Notes: generated by a model from the letters alone, not told the origin. DNA of 64,000 nt from Streptococcus suis (GCA_024583055.1 CP102145.1:1550001-1614000), one strand, 5' to 3'. Positions 17,060 through 26,253 are shown, counted from the first letter of the stretch. Numbers and translations: made by a program.

Positions 17060-17912
17060 TCTGTTGCAGGACTATTCTTTTTGGACGGTAGCTCTGGGAA
17101 CCCTTGTTTTAGCCTTGGCGGCTAGTCAAATCGGTACCATTAGCGTCTTGACCAGACAGAGTTTAATCGGAGATAGCTTGGGGCATGCGGCCTATCCAGG
17201 CATCATTCTGTCCTATATGGTCTTTCAATCACGCCAGCCCCTGCTCCTCTTGATTGGAGCGGTGGCTTCGGGTTATCTGTCCTATGGTCTGGTCAGTTGG
17301 CTCTGTCGAGGAGGGCAGACCAGTCGGGTCAATGCCTTGGCACTGGTTTCAGCGGCTTTTTTTGGACTGGGCTTGGTTCTCAAGCAGTATGTTCAGGGCA
17401 ATGAGGCCTTTCAAGGAGCCGCCCAGGCAGGCTTGGAAAACTATGTTTTTGGTCAGGCTGCCTTTATGCAGCTGGATGATGTTGTATTGATTTGCTTGGT
17501 AGCCTTGCTAGCCTTGTTCCTATTTGGCTGGCATTACCAGTCACTTAAGCTTTATCTGTTTGACAGACAATTTGCCAAGCTAGTGGGGATTCCTGTGGAA
17601 AAGATTGACCGTATGACCCTGTTTCTGATGATGAGTTTGATTGCGGTTGGTTTGAAGGTGGTTGGGGCCATCCTGATGAGTAGTTTCTTGATAGCTCCAG
17701 CTGTCTTTGGCTTGCTTTTAGGAAAGTCCTATGGCCAGACCTTGGCATTAGCAGCAGGAATTGCTGGATTTTCAGCCCTTCTTGGAAGTTATGTGAGTTC
17801 GGTGGTGACAGGGTTATCGACTGGGCCGGCTATTATTGTTTGCTTGAGTTTGTCCTCTTTAGTGGCTTTTGCTTATGTGACCTATATCAGAAAGGAGAAT
17901 GCAGGTGCTTGA
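17052..17912 (+). CDS. troC: Metal ABC transporter permease
   Basis: 286 residues with about eight hydrophobic segments; ABC-3 family. Landmarks are GDSLGHAAYPGIILSYM, NALALVSAAFFGLG and the cytoplasmic-loop region FDRQFAKLVGIPVEKID, then GAILMSSFLIAPA. ATG 17052 is preceded by AAAGGAGGGG; an in-frame TTG 6 nt earlier is not supported. Forms the membrane channel with TroD. Confidence 0.92.
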   Translation: MFDLLQDYSFWTVALGTLVLALAASQIGTISVLTRQSLIGDSLGHAAYPGIILSYMVFQSRQPLLLLIGAVASGYLSYGLVSWLCRGGQTSRVNALALVSAAFFGLGLVLKQYVQGNEAFQGAAQAGLENYVFGQAAFMQLDDVVLICLVALLALFLFGWHYQSLKLYLFDRQFAKLVGIPVEKIDRMTLFLMMSLIAVGLKVVGAILMSSFLIAPAVFGLLLGKSYGQTLALAAGIAGFSALLGSYVSSVVTGLSTGPAIIVCLSLSSLVAFAYVTYIRKENAGA

Positions 17913-18732
17913 GGTCTTATTGATTTTACTGGCTGTTGGTTCTTCTTGTGGCTTGATTGGGTCTATCTTGGTGGTGCGCAATCAGGCCATGCTGGCAGAT
18001 GCCTTGTCCCACTCGGTTCTGTTGGGGATAGTACTGGGCTTCTTTGTCAGTCACAGCCTAGATTCCCCCCTGCTCTTGTTTGGGGCGGCAGTTTTTGGTC
18101 TACTGACAGTTCTAGCGATTGAGGGACTACACACTCGGAAGGTGGCTCAGGATGCGGCGACGGGCTTGCTCTTTACCTTTTTCTTTGCCCTAGCTGTTAT
18201 TCTCATCTCCCTCTTTGCCCGTAATGTCCATCTGGACTTGGATATGGTTCTGATGGGCGAGGTGCTCTTTGCCCCTCTTAACAGGCTGGATCTCTTTGGT
18301 CTATCCCTACCCTTGGCCTTGGTCAAGTCAGTCGGGCTCTTACTGGTCTTGCTGGTCTTCTTTTTCTTGAATTTTCAAGCTCTGACCCTCTATCTCTTGG
18401 ACAAGGAGCAGGCTAAACTCCAAGGGATTGCCACCAAAAGACTGGAGCTAGGGTTAATTTTTCTAGTTTCCTTGACAACGGTCTCGTCCTTTGAAGCGGT
18501 CGGCTCTATGGCGGTCATTGTTTTCTTACTAGCGCCCAGTATGGCTGCTTTACCTTGGTCGAAGCATTTCTGTCAGTTTTTAGTTTTGGGGCAATGCTGC
18601 GCCATTCTGATGATTGTTCTAGGCTTTGGGCTTGCCAGCTGGCTTGACCTGACCATGTCTGGAACCTGTTCGGTCATGGGGCTTCTGACAGTCTGCGTCA
18701 GCTTTTTCCTAAAAAATGCCCTAAAAACCTAG
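17905..18732 (+). CDS. troD: Second metal ABC transporter permease
   Basis: About 275 residues, ABC-3 family like TroC. GSILVVRNQAMLADALSHSVLLGIV, DAATGLLFTFFFALAVILIS and FEAVGSMAVIVFLLAPSM are family landmarks. The ribosome binding site AAAGGAG (17891-17897) leaves only 1 nt to ATG 17899 but 7 nt to GTG 17905, so GTG is the likelier start. Overlaps the troC end. Two permeases per operon is typical of TroABCD/MntABCD systems. Confidence 0.9.
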   Translation: MLEVLLILLAVGSSCGLIGSILVVRNQAMLADALSHSVLLGIVLGFFVSHSLDSPLLLFGAAVFGLLTVLAIEGLHTRKVAQDAATGLLFTFFFALAVILISLFARNVHLDLDMVLMGEVLFAPLNRLDLFGLSLPLALVKSVGLLLVLLVFFFLNFQALTLYLLDKEQAKLQGIATKRLELGLIFLVSLTTVSSFEAVGSMAVIVFLLAPSMAALPWSKHFCQFLVLGQCCAILMIVLGFGLASWLDLTMSGTCSVMGLLTVCVSFFLKNALKT

Positions 18733-18801
18733 TTTGGCAAATGAAATTGTCAGACTTTTTTGTTATTATAGTAAGTAATCACACAAGCAAAGGAGAAAAT
18801 A

Positions 18802-20694
18802 ATGACACGTTTACAAGATGATTTTTACAAATACGTCAATGGTGAATGGGCAAAAACAGCCGTCATTCCAGATGATAAGCCAAGAACTGGAGGTTTTTCA
18901 GACCTGGCGGATGATATTGAAAAACTCATGATTGACACGACAAACGCATGGTTGGCGGGAGAAAATGTCCCAGAAGATAGCGTTTTGCAAAACTTTGTAG
19001 CCTTCCACAAGCAAGTGGCTGACTATGAAACCCGTGACCGTTTGGGTGCAGAACCTGCCCAGGCCTTGATTGCAGAGTACAAGTCTCTTAACTCTTTCGA
19101 AGAATTTACCAGCAAGCTGGCAGAATATGAGTTAGCTGGCAAGCCAAATCTTATGCCATTTGGCGTAGCACCTGACTTTATGGATGCGACCACCAATGTT
19201 CTCTGGGCAGATTCTCTAGGCATTATCCTGCCAGATACGACCTACTATGAGGAAGGGCATGAAAAAGGAGCAGAGTTGCTCAAAACGTGGAGAGAGAGCC
19301 AAGAAGCCCTCCTGCCTAAGTTCGGTTTCAGTGATGAGGAAATCAAGGACCTCTTGGACAAGCGTTTGGAACTAGATGCCACGATTGCCAAGTATGTCCT
19401 GTCAAATGAAGAAGGTTCTGAGTACGCCAAACTTTACCACCCGTACGAGTGGGCAGATTTTACTGCCTTGGCACCAGAGTTGCCTTTGGATGATTTCTTC
19501 ACAGCGATTTTAGGTCAAACGCCAGACAAGATTATCGTGCCTGAGGAACGTTTCTGGCAGGCTGCCAAGGACATTTACAGTGCGGATAATTGGGAGCTTT
19601 TGAAGGCGACCTTGATTTTGAAAGCGGCTGGCGCCTATACTGCCTTCCTGTCGGATGAAATCCGCATTTTATCTGGTGCCTACAGCCGTGCCCTTTCTGG
19701 TACACCGCAGGCTCAAAACCAAGAAAAAGCAGCCTACAACTTGGCACAAGGCTACTTTAACCAAGCCCTCGGTCTTTGGTATGCTGGAGAAAAATTCTCA
19801 CCAGAAGCAAAAGCTGATGTGGAAGCAAAAGTTGCCAAGATGATTGAGGTTTACAAATCTCGCTTGGAAACGGCAGACTGGTTGGCTCAGGAAACGCGTG
19901 ACAAGGCTATTGTCAAACTCAATGTCATCAAGCCTTATATCGGCTACCCAGAAGCCTTGCCAGAGCGTTATTATAAGAAGCTTCTTGACCCAAGCAAGTC
20001 CTTGGTGGAAAATGCTATCGAACTAAACAAGATTGACATTGCTCATGGTTGGAGCAAGTGGAACAAGCCTGTGGACATTAAGGAGTGGGGCATGCCGGCT
20101 CACATGGTCAATGCCTACTATAACCCACAGAAGAACTTGATTGTCTTCCCAGCAGCGATTTTGCAGGCGCCATTCTACTCGCTGGAGCAGTCTTCATCAG
20201 CTAACTACGGCGGTATTGGTGCTGTCATTGCCCACGAGATTTCTCATGCCTTTGACTCAAACGGTGCTTCCTTTGATGAGCATGGTAGCCTTAATAACTG
20301 GTGGACAGAGGAAGACTATGCAGCCTTTGAGGCCCGCACCCAGCAGGTCATTGACCAGTTTGAAGGTCAGGATTCTTACGGTGCCAAAATCAATGGTAAG
20401 TTGACCGTGTCAGAAAACATTGCCGACCTTGGTGGGATTGCAGCAGCTCTTGAGGCAGCCAAGTCGGAGGACGACTTCTCCGCAGAGGAATTCTTCACTA
20501 ACTTTGCTCGCATCTGGCGAATGAAGGCCCGTCCTGAGTTCATGCAGATGTTGGCTAGTGTGGATGTCCACGCACCAGGTCACCTACGCACCAACATCCA
20601 GTTGCCAAACTTCGATGAATTCCATGAAACATTTGGCGTTCAAGAAGGAGACGGCATGTGGCGTGCAAAAGAAGACCGCGTGATTATTTGGTAA
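18802..20694 (+). CDS. pepO: Endopeptidase O, M13 (neprilysin) metallopeptidase
   Basis: 630 residues. Zinc site HEISHAFDSNGA (HExxH) with the downstream ENIADLGG (third ligand Glu and ExxxD). DGMWRAKEDRVIIW at the end, near the typical C-terminal CRIW of the family. There is no signal peptide (starts MTRLQDDFYKYVNGEWAKT), as in other streptococcal PepO, which nevertheless can appear at the surface. It cleaves oligopeptides and may bind host proteins. Monocistronic with a strong terminator. Confidence 0.95.
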   Translation: MTRLQDDFYKYVNGEWAKTAVIPDDKPRTGGFSDLADDIEKLMIDTTNAWLAGENVPEDSVLQNFVAFHKQVADYETRDRLGAEPAQALIAEYKSLNSFEEFTSKLAEYELAGKPNLMPFGVAPDFMDATTNVLWADSLGIILPDTTYYEEGHEKGAELLKTWRESQEALLPKFGFSDEEIKDLLDKRLELDATIAKYVLSNEEGSEYAKLYHPYEWADFTALAPELPLDDFFTAILGQTPDKIIVPEERFWQAAKDIYSADNWELLKATLILKAAGAYTAFLSDEIRILSGAYSRALSGTPQAQNQEKAAYNLAQGYFNQALGLWYAGEKFSPEAKADVEAKVAKMIEVYKSRLETADWLAQETRDKAIVKLNVIKPYIGYPEALPERYYKKLLDPSKSLVENAIELNKIDIAHGWSKWNKPVDIKEWGMPAHMVNAYYNPQKNLIVFPAAILQAPFYSLEQSSSANYGGIGAVIAHEISHAFDSNGASFDEHGSLNNWWTEEDYAAFEARTQQVIDQFEGQDSYGAKINGKLTVSENIADLGGIAAALEAAKSEDDFSAEEFFTNFARIWRMKARPEFMQMLASVDVHAPGHLRTNIQLPNFDEFHETFGVQEGDGMWRAKEDRVIIW

Positions 20695-20703
20695 AACAGA
20701 GAA

Positions 20704-20737
20704 ACACCTAGTGTTTACGTGCACTAGGTGTTTTTTT
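20704..20737 (+). terminator. pepO terminator
   Basis: ACACCTAGTG / CACTAGGTGT, 10-bp perfect stem with an 8-nt loop, followed by seven T. Confidence 0.9.
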
Positions 20738-20804
20738 ATTCAACAAAGCTAGCTAATGTATCGTCTTTAAAGAGAAGAATTTGCCTTGATATACTACGTA
20801 TACC

Positions 20805-20830
20805 AAGTATTGACTTACCAGTCAATACTT
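20805..20830. promoter_or_regulatory. Perfect inverted repeat upstream of the GIY-YIG gene
   Basis: AAGTATTGAC (20805-20814) and its exact complement GTCAATACTT (20821-20830) separated by 6 bp, 22 bp before the ATG. No T run follows, so it is more like an operator or an mRNA leader hairpin than a terminator. The binding factor is unknown. Confidence 0.6.
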
Positions 20831-20851
20831 AACCCATAGGTAAAGGAGAAA

Positions 20852-21688
20852 ATGATGAATACTTTAACCTTAAAAGATTTATTTCATTTTTCTGATGAAG
20901 ACTTACCCAAAGTAAAGTTGCGTTTCCATGTCTGGGAAGGTAGTGTGGATTATACTAAATCCTACTATCTAGCGGACAAGGAACAAGTAAATAATTGGAA
21001 TGTTTTTTACAATCCAGAAGGAAAAAACTATTTTCGTGTTGGAGAGATTGTGGTCAACTTTATTAAAGTCGGTCACAATAAATGGTTATTAACAACGGTG
21101 AAGGAAATAACAGACCAGCTATCTGTCACCTCTGGAAAGTCTTATGAAGGAAAGGTGCGGGAGGAGTTTGCTGCTTACTTCGATCGCCTGATTATTGATT
21201 TTAAAGTTGGGATTTCGACGGTACGCTATTTTGAGCGGTCTGCAAAGGACATCGTTATTCGAGAACTGCTTCCTACACCTTGGACAGGGGATGACTTTCC
21301 TGGTTATGATAATATCCGTCTATCTTATTACCAACTGGAGAGTATTTTCCGACTGCAAAAGCAGGATTGGTTAACAGCCCTTGGCAATCAAAAGGCCGTC
21401 TATTTATTGACAGATAGACAAACGGGCAAGAATTATGTTGGTTCTGCGACCAGTGATAGCGGCATGCTTTTGTCGCGCTGGCAATCCTATGTCAACAATG
21501 GTCACGGTGGAAATAAGGAACTCCGTCAGCTTGTCAAGGAGCAGGGATTTGACTATATCAAGGCCAATTTTCAATATAGCCTTCTGGAAAATTATAATGG
21601 AAAAGTAGATGACCATCACATCTTAGAGCGGGAGTCGTGGTGGAAGGAAACCTTGCGGTCAAGAGATTTTGGTTACAATGCCAACTAG
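20852..21688 (+). CDS. GIY-YIG nuclease family protein
   Basis: 278 residues. Residues 1 to about 180 are an uncharacterised domain (LRFHVWEGSVDYTKSYYL, FRVGEIVVNFIKVG). The C-terminal ~95 residues form a GIY-YIG fold: KAVYLLTDRQTGKNYVGSA is the GIY...YIG hairpin, then an Arg helix LLSRWQSYVNNGHGGNKELRQL, and a late Glu in LERESWWKETL that fits the catalytic metal ligand. A nuclease on unknown DNA. It begins an islet of three genes between pepO and rpsL that lacks housekeeping context and ends in an IS scar. ATG 20855 is an alternative start. Confidence 0.8.
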   Translation: MMNTLTLKDLFHFSDEDLPKVKLRFHVWEGSVDYTKSYYLADKEQVNNWNVFYNPEGKNYFRVGEIVVNFIKVGHNKWLLTTVKEITDQLSVTSGKSYEGKVREEFAAYFDRLIIDFKVGISTVRYFERSAKDIVIRELLPTPWTGDDFPGYDNIRLSYYQLESIFRLQKQDWLTALGNQKAVYLLTDRQTGKNYVGSATSDSGMLLSRWQSYVNNGHGGNKELRQLVKEQGFDYIKANFQYSLLENYNGKVDDHHILERESWWKETLRSRDFGYNAN

Positions 21689-21696
21689 GGGGCGAA

Positions 21697-22005
21697 ATGA
21701 AGGTAAATAGAGTCATTTTTACACCACGTGTCTCATTTTCAGCTCAAGGGACCTTAAAATTTGTATTGAAAAGATGGCGTCCTGAGGGATTTTTTGTCAG
21801 AGAGTTAGGGAAAGGAAATGGTAACTGGACGATTTATCGCCCAGGAAAAATAGAGGTTGAGATAGACGATGATGGAGAGGTAATCTGCCTAGATGTTACA
21901 CAACGAGTAAAAGAGTTGTATGGCCGAAAGCGTCTGACGGAGAAATTTGCTAAAGATATTGAATCTGACTTGCGAACAGGGAAATTATCTTTAGATGATT
22001 TGTAA
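21697..22005 (+). CDS. Hypothetical protein, 102 aa, in the GIY-YIG islet
   Basis: A small basic-acidic protein with a probable beta-rich N-terminal half (VNRVIFTPRVSFSAQGTLKFVLKRW, GNWTIYRPGKIEVEIDDDGEVICLDV) and a helical C terminus (VKELYGRKRLTEKFAKDIESDLRTGKLSLDDL). ATG 21697 is 8 nt after the GIY-YIG stop with TAGGGGG before it, so the two are co-translated. No family is recognised. Confidence 0.6.
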   Translation: MKVNRVIFTPRVSFSAQGTLKFVLKRWRPEGFFVRELGKGNGNWTIYRPGKIEVEIDDDGEVICLDVTQRVKELYGRKRLTEKFAKDIESDLRTGKLSLDDL

Positions 22006-22029
22006 ATGAAACGAAGGGAGGTGTGTGCT

Positions 22030-22164
22030 ATGCAAGAATGGATTGTAGTTGACCAATTTGGAAACCTTTATGCTGGACCATTTTTAGGACCAGAAGGAAA
22101 AAGATATGCGGAAGAATACGTTAAAAGTTTATATGGAAATTATCGTGTAGAACTCAAAAAATAA
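22030..22164 (+). CDS. Very small hypothetical protein, 44 aa, third gene of the islet
   Basis: MQEWIVVDQFGNLYAGPFLG then PEGKRYAEEYVKSLYGNYRVELKK. It has an excellent RBS (AAGGGAGGTGTG) and starts 24 nt after the previous stop. Its pattern of short beta strands plus one helix suggests a folded mini-domain. Function unknown; operon position is the only clue. Confidence 0.55.
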   Translation: MQEWIVVDQFGNLYAGPFLGPEGKRYAEEYVKSLYGNYRVELKK

Positions 22165-22328
22165 TTTAATCTTAGCTCTTGCTGGGTATGGGCCTTTGGA
22201 TGTGGTGTTAGAGGTCGATGGGATCGATTTTTCAGCGATTCTTTGGTTCCATCAAAACGCTTATTCCAGCGCATAAGAGAGGCTTTTGAAACTTTTGTAT
22301 CGTCGACAGATGAAGGCGACAGAGGCAC
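22165..22328 (-). pseudogene. Remnant of an IS transposase (N-terminal helix-turn-helix part)
   Basis: Minus-strand fragment containing VSKASLMRWNKRFDGTKESLKNRSHRPLTPHPKAHTQQEL. The arrangement RW-RFDGT-SL-RSHRP-HP-HT is that of the N-terminal HTH region of DDE transposases. It has lost both its true start and the catalytic domain. An old insertion scar at the right edge of the GIY-YIG islet. Confidence 0.6.
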
Positions 22329-22410
22329 TATTTTGGTAGGTTTTAACAGCGTGGTAACGTGTTTCTAGAGTATGTGGTAAATAGCGAAGATTTTGTGATA
22401 TACTAGTAAT

Positions 22411-22470
22411 GAGAAGATTCCTTTTTGGTGAGTGGTGGTACTCTTATCATATCAGGGAATCTTCTTTTTG
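22411..22470 (+). ncRNA. Candidate ~60-nt hairpin RNA
   Basis: An extended -10 (TGATATACT, -10 at 22399-22404) is followed 7 nt later by AGAAGATTCC, which pairs perfectly with GGAATCTTCT (22456-22465) and ends in TTTTT. The loop contains GAGT-n6-ACTC. Promoter and terminator with nothing else between suggest a stand-alone small RNA, though it could simply be a terminator left by the IS scar. No -35 is visible. Confidence 0.35.
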
Positions 22471-22547
22471 ACTTCTAGAAGTCTCACATCTAGTCTCACA
22501 TCTATTGTAACGCTACATTTGGACAAGAAAAAATAAAGCATATCTAT

Positions 22548-22576
22548 TTGACAAGGTCTTCTAGCTGTGGTATTAT
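22548..22576 (+). promoter_or_regulatory. rpsL promoter
   Basis: Perfect TTGACA (22548-22553), 17-bp spacer, TATTAT (22571-22576). Confidence 0.85.
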
Positions 22577-22582
22577 ATTAGA

Positions 22583-22714
22583 CGGTACTTTTTACTTTTG
22601 GTCTCTCAAGAGTGTACAGGGACGTGCTGACAATTGTTGCAAAAGTACACACAGATAGGGGTTGTCACCAATGCCTTATCACCAAAAATAAAAAATATAT
22701 ACAGGAGAATGTAG
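22583..22714 (+). promoter_or_regulatory. rpsL-rpsG mRNA leader with interleaved stems
   Basis: A ~130-nt untranslated leader. GTACTTTT (22585-22592) pairs with AAAAGTAC (22641-22648), and TGACAA (22628-22633) with TTGTCA (22662-22667); the two stems interleave as in a pseudoknot. GTGTAC (22613-22618) can instead pair with GTACAC (22645-22650), giving a second conformation. This looks like a regulatory leader, for example autogenous control by a ribosomal protein, but no family is recognised. Confidence 0.45.
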
Positions 22715-23128
22715 ATGCCTACAATTAACCAGTTGGTACGTAAACCACGTAAGTCTAAAGTAGAAAAATCTAAATCACCAGCTTTGAACGTTGGTTACAA
22801 CAGCCGTAAAAAAGTTCAAACAAACGTTTCATCACCACAAAAACGCGGTGTTGCAACTCGTGTCGGAACAATGACACCTAAAAAACCTAACTCAGCCCTT
22901 CGTAAATTTGCTCGTGTACGTTTGAGCAACCTTATCGAAGTTACTGCTTACATCCCAGGTATCGGTCACAACTTGCAAGAACACAGTGTGGTTCTTCTTC
23001 GCGGTGGACGTGTAAAAGACCTTCCAGGGGTACGTTACCATATCGTTCGTGGTGCGCTTGATACTGCAGGTGTTAACGATCGTAAGCAAGGCCGTTCTAA
23101 ATACGGTACGAAACGTCCAAAAGGCTAA
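22715..23128 (+). CDS. rpsL: 30S ribosomal protein S12
   Basis: 137 residues, complete. [15 protein letters not shown] and the streptomycin-contact segment [19 protein letters not shown] (the Lys equivalent to K43 is present, so it is predicted streptomycin sensitive at that site) and [18 protein letters not shown]. Sits at the decoding centre. First gene of rpsL-rpsG with RBS CAGGAGAA. Confidence 0.97.
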   Translation: MPTINQLVRKPRKSKVEKSKSPALNVGYNSRKKVQTNVSSPQKRGVATRVGTMTPKKPNSALRKFARVRLSNLIEVTAYIPGIGHNLQEHSVVLLRGGRVKDLPGVRYHIVRGALDTAGVNDRKQGRSKYGTKRPKG

Positions 23129-23144
23129 GAAGGGGGAAATATAA

Positions 23145-23615
23145 ATGAGTCGTAAAAATCAAGCGCCTAAGCGCGAAGTATTGCCAGATCCATTGTATAA
23201 CTCAAAATTGGTAACTCGTTTGATTAACCGTGTTATGTTGGACGGTAAACGTGGTACTGCTGCATCAATCGTTTACGGTGCCTTTGATCAAATCAAAGAA
23301 GCAACTGGCAATGATGCACTTGAAGTATTTGAAACAGCAATGGAAAACATCATGCCTGTACTTGAAGTACGTGCACGTCGTGTCGGTGGTTCTAACTACC
23401 AAGTCCCAGTTGAAGTTCGTCCAGAGCGTCGTACAACACTTGGTCTTCGTTGGTTGGTAACAATCGCTCGTAACCGTGGTGAGCACACTATGGTAGACCG
23501 TCTTGCGAAAGAAATCTTGGATGCAGCAAACAACACTGGTGCGGCAGTTAAGAAACGTGAAGATACTCACAAAATGGCAGAAGCAAACCGCGCATTCGCA
23601 CACTTCCGCTGGTAA
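23145..23615 (+). CDS. rpsG: 30S ribosomal protein S7
   Basis: 156 residues, complete. [37 protein letters not shown] and [18 protein letters not shown] are S7 landmarks. It nucleates assembly of the 16S 3' domain. 16 nt after rpsL with GAAGGGGGAAA as RBS. Instead of leading straight into fusA, it is followed by 556 bp of structured repeats and a terminator. Confidence 0.97.
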   Translation: MSRKNQAPKREVLPDPLYNSKLVTRLINRVMLDGKRGTAASIVYGAFDQIKEATGNDALEVFETAMENIMPVLEVRARRVGGSNYQVPVEVRPERRTTLGLRWLVTIARNRGEHTMVDRLAKEILDAANNTGAAVKKREDTHKMAEANRAFAHFRW

Positions 23616-23629
23616 GATAGGATATTTTA

Positions 23630-23731
23630 GCGTTAAACAAATGCTAGCCAAAATAGGAAAATTGACGCAGAAACTTCAGTTTCTAGGAGATTTTATCTTT
23701 TTGCCAGACATTTGTAGCTAAAATTCAACTA
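23630..23731 (+). repeat. Structured repeat element, copy 1 of 5
   Basis: Outer stem ACAAATG (23637-23643) with CATTTGT (23709-23715), apical hairpin AGAAACT/AGTTTCT (23669-23684), and the shared unpaired blocks ATAGGAAAA, GACGCAG and TTTATCT. The stems differ in sequence from the other copies but pair in each. Confidence 0.8.
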
Positions 23732-23747
23732 AGATTAAGATACGAGG

Positions 23748-23848
23748 GCGTCAAGCAACTCCTAGACAAAATAGGGAAGCGAAGCAGATTGCTGTGCAAT
23801 CAATGAGGTTCATCTTTTTGTCAGCGAGTTGTAGCCCGAGTTCAATTA
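23748..23848 (+). repeat. Structured repeat element, copy 2 of 5
   Basis: Outer stem CAACTC (23756-23761) with GAGTTG (23826-23831); second stem GACAAAA with TTTTGTC; apical hairpin GATTGC-TGT-GCAATC (23787-23801). Blocks ATAGGGAA, AGCAG, TCATCT and CCGAGTTCAATT are shared with the other copies. Confidence 0.8.
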
Positions 23849-23857
23849 GGATGTGAG

Positions 23858-23960
23858 GACGTTAAGAAAATTCAAGGAAAAATAGGAAATCAGACGATGG
23901 ACCTTAAGGTCCAAGGAAGATTTATCTTTTTTCCAGAATTTTTAGTCCGAACTCAACTAA
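23858..23960 (+). repeat. Structured repeat element, copy 3 of 5
   Basis: Outer stem AAAATTC (23867-23873) with GAATTTT (23936-23942); second stem GGAAAAA with TTTTTCC; apical palindrome GGACCTTAAGGTCC (23899-23912). It is followed by the start of a further partial unit (GAGGACGTTAAG near 23970). Confidence 0.8.
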
Positions 23961-24042
23961 TTAGGATGTGAGGACGTTAAGTTAGTTCTCCATAAATCAA
24001 TTGAGATTATGGTACAAACTTCTCGTTCAACCATCACAAACC

Positions 24043-24063
24043 GGATTGAGGCTTGCCTCATCC
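24043..24063 (+). other. Hairpin upstream of fusA
   Basis: GGATTGAGGC-TT-GCCTCATCC, with a single bulge, in the rpsG-fusA spacer. No T tract; role unclear. Confidence 0.4.
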
Positions 24064-24088
24064 ATTTCAAACCATTAGTAAGAAATTA

Positions 24089-24119
24089 AGCGGGTGGGAC
24101 TTGCCCACTCGCTTTTCTT
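24089..24119 (+). terminator. Terminator between rpsG and fusA
   Basis: AGCGGGTGGG / CCCACTCGCT (one G-U), loop ACTTG, then TTTCTT. It separates rpsLG and its repeat array from fusA. Confidence 0.75.
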
Positions 24120-24128
24120 AAAATATGG

Positions 24129-24134
24129 TATAAT
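24129..24134 (+). promoter_or_regulatory. fusA extended -10 element
   Basis: TATAAT preceded by TGG (extended -10), 38 bp before the fusA ATG. A good -35 at the correct distance is not seen, consistent with an extended -10 promoter giving fusA independent transcription. Confidence 0.6.
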
Positions 24135-24171
24135 CAGAATAGAAATCTAAAAATATAGGAGAACAAACCTC

Positions 24172-26253
24172 ATGGCACGCGAATTTTCATTAGAAAAAAC
24201 TCGTAATATCGGTATCATGGCGCACGTTGACGCGGGTAAAACAACGACAACTGAGCGTATTCTTTACTACACTGGTAAAATCCACAAAATCGGTGAAACT
24301 CACGAAGGTGCATCACAAATGGACTGGATGGAGCAAGAGCAAGAGCGTGGTATTACAATCACATCTGCTGCGACAACAGCTCAATGGAACAACCACCGTG
24401 TAAACATCATCGACACACCAGGACACGTAGACTTCACAATCGAAGTACAACGTTCACTTCGCGTTCTTGATGGTGCGGTAACCGTTCTTGACTCACAATC
24501 AGGTGTTGAGCCACAAACTGAAACAGTATGGCGCCAAGCAACTGAATACGGTGTTCCACGTATCGTATTCGCTAACAAAATGGATAAAATCGGTGCTGAT
24601 TTCCTTTACTCAGTAAGTACACTTCATGAGCGTCTTCAAGCAAATGCTCACCCAATCCAATTGCCAATCGGTTCTGAAGATGACTTCCGTGGTATCATCG
24701 ACTTAATCAAGATGAAGGCTGAAATCTATACTAACGACCTTGGTACAGATATTCTTGAAGAAGATATCCCAGCTGAATACCTTGAGCAAGCTCAAGAATA
24801 CCGTGAAAAATTGGTTGAAGCAGTAGCTGAAACTGATGAAGAACTCATGATGAAATACCTCGAAGGTGAAGAAATCACGAACGAAGAATTGAAAGCTGGT
24901 ATCCGTAAAGCGACTATCAACGTTGAATTCTTCCCAGTATTGTGTGGTTCTGCCTTCAAGAACAAAGGTGTTCAATTGATGCTTGATGCGGTTATTGACT
25001 ACCTTCCAAGCCCAGTTGACATCCCTGCTATCAAAGGTATCAACCCAGATACAGATGCTGAAGAAGAGCGTCATGCTTCTGATGAAGAGCCATTTGCAGC
25101 TCTTGCCTTCAAGATCATGACTGACCCATTCGTAGGTCGTTTGACATTCTTCCGTGTTTACTCAGGTGTACTTAACAGTGGTTCATACGTAATGAACACT
25201 TCTAAAGGTAAACGTGAGCGTATCGGACGTATCCTTCAAATGCACGCAAACAGCCGTCAAGAAATTGAAACTGTATATGCTGGTGATATCGCCGCTGCGG
25301 TTGGTTTGAAAGATACTACAACTGGTGACTCATTGACAGATGAAAAAGCAAAAGTAATCCTTGAGTCAATCCACGTTCCAGAACCAGTTATCCAATTGAT
25401 GGTTGAGCCTAAGTCTAAAGCTGACCAAGACAAGATGGGTATCGCCCTTTCTAAATTGGCTGAAGAAGACCCAACCTTCCGCGTTGAAACAAACGTTGAA
25501 ACTGGTGAAACAGTTATCTCTGGTATGGGTGAGTTGCACTTGGATGTCCTTGTTGACCGTATGCGTCGTGAATTCAAGGTTGAAGCAAACGTAGGTGCTC
25601 CTCAAGTATCATACCGTGAAACATTCCGCGCTTCTACACAAGCTCGTGGTTTCTTCAAACGCCAGTCTGGTGGTAAAGGTCAATTCGGTGACGTTTGGAT
25701 CGAATTCACACCAAACGAAGAAGGTAAAGGTTTCGAGTTCGAGAACGCTATCGTCGGTGGTGTGGTTCCGCGTGAATTCATCCCTGCGGTTGAAAAAGGT
25801 CTCGTAGAATCTATGGCGAACGGTGTTCTTGCTGGTTACCCAATCGTTGACGTTAAAGCGAAGCTTTACGATGGTTCATACCACGATGTCGACTCATCTG
25901 AAACAGCCTTCAAAGTGGCAGCATCTCTTGCCCTTAAAGAAGCAGCTAAATCCGCTCAACCAACTATTCTTGAGCCAATGATGCTTGTAACCATCACTGC
26001 ACCAGAAGATAACCTTGGTGACGTTATGGGTCACGTTACTGCACGTCGTGGTCGCGTTGACGGTATGGAAGCTCGTGGTAACACACAAATCGTTCGTGCC
26101 TATGTACCACTTGCTGAAATGTTCGGTTACGCAACTGTTCTTCGTTCAGCAACACAAGGTCGCGGTACTTTCATGATGGTATTTGACCACTACGAAGATG
26201 TACCAAAATCTGTACAAGACGAAATTATCAAGAAAAACGGTGGCAATGCATAA
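24172..26253 (+). CDS. fusA: Elongation factor G
   Basis: 693 residues. G1 [19 protein letters not shown], the switch I region [25 protein letters not shown]3 [10 protein letters not shown]4 NKMDKIGAD and the EF-G domain IV loop region typical of a canonical translocase ([17 protein letters not shown]). Catalyses GTP-dependent ribosomal translocation and, with RRF, recycling. RBS ATAGGAGAA. Strong codon bias toward highly expressed codons. Confidence 0.97.
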   Translation: MAREFSLEKTRNIGIMAHVDAGKTTTTERILYYTGKIHKIGETHEGASQMDWMEQEQERGITITSAATTAQWNNHRVNIIDTPGHVDFTIEVQRSLRVLDGAVTVLDSQSGVEPQTETVWRQATEYGVPRIVFANKMDKIGADFLYSVSTLHERLQANAHPIQLPIGSEDDFRGIIDLIKMKAEIYTNDLGTDILEEDIPAEYLEQAQEYREKLVEAVAETDEELMMKYLEGEEITNEELKAGIRKATINVEFFPVLCGSAFKNKGVQLMLDAVIDYLPSPVDIPAIKGINPDTDAEEERHASDEEPFAALAFKIMTDPFVGRLTFFRVYSGVLNSGSYVMNTSKGKRERIGRILQMHANSRQEIETVYAGDIAAAVGLKDTTTGDSLTDEKAKVILESIHVPEPVIQLMVEPKSKADQDKMGIALSKLAEEDPTFRVETNVETGETVISGMGELHLDVLVDRMRREFKVEANVGAPQVSYRETFRASTQARGFFKRQSGGKGQFGDVWIEFTPNEEGKGFEFENAIVGGVVPREFIPAVEKGLVESMANGVLAGYPIVDVKAKLYDGSYHDVDSSETAFKVAASLALKEAAKSAQPTILEPMMLVTITAPEDNLGDVMGHVTARRGRVDGMEARGNTQIVRAYVPLAEMFGYATVLRSATQGRGTFMMVFDHYEDVPKSVQDEIIKKNGGNA

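Noticed and set aside
23630..23960. Tandem repeats as a CRISPR array
   Set aside because: Units are ~100 bp, structured and divergent, with no short identical repeats or spacers and no cas genes.
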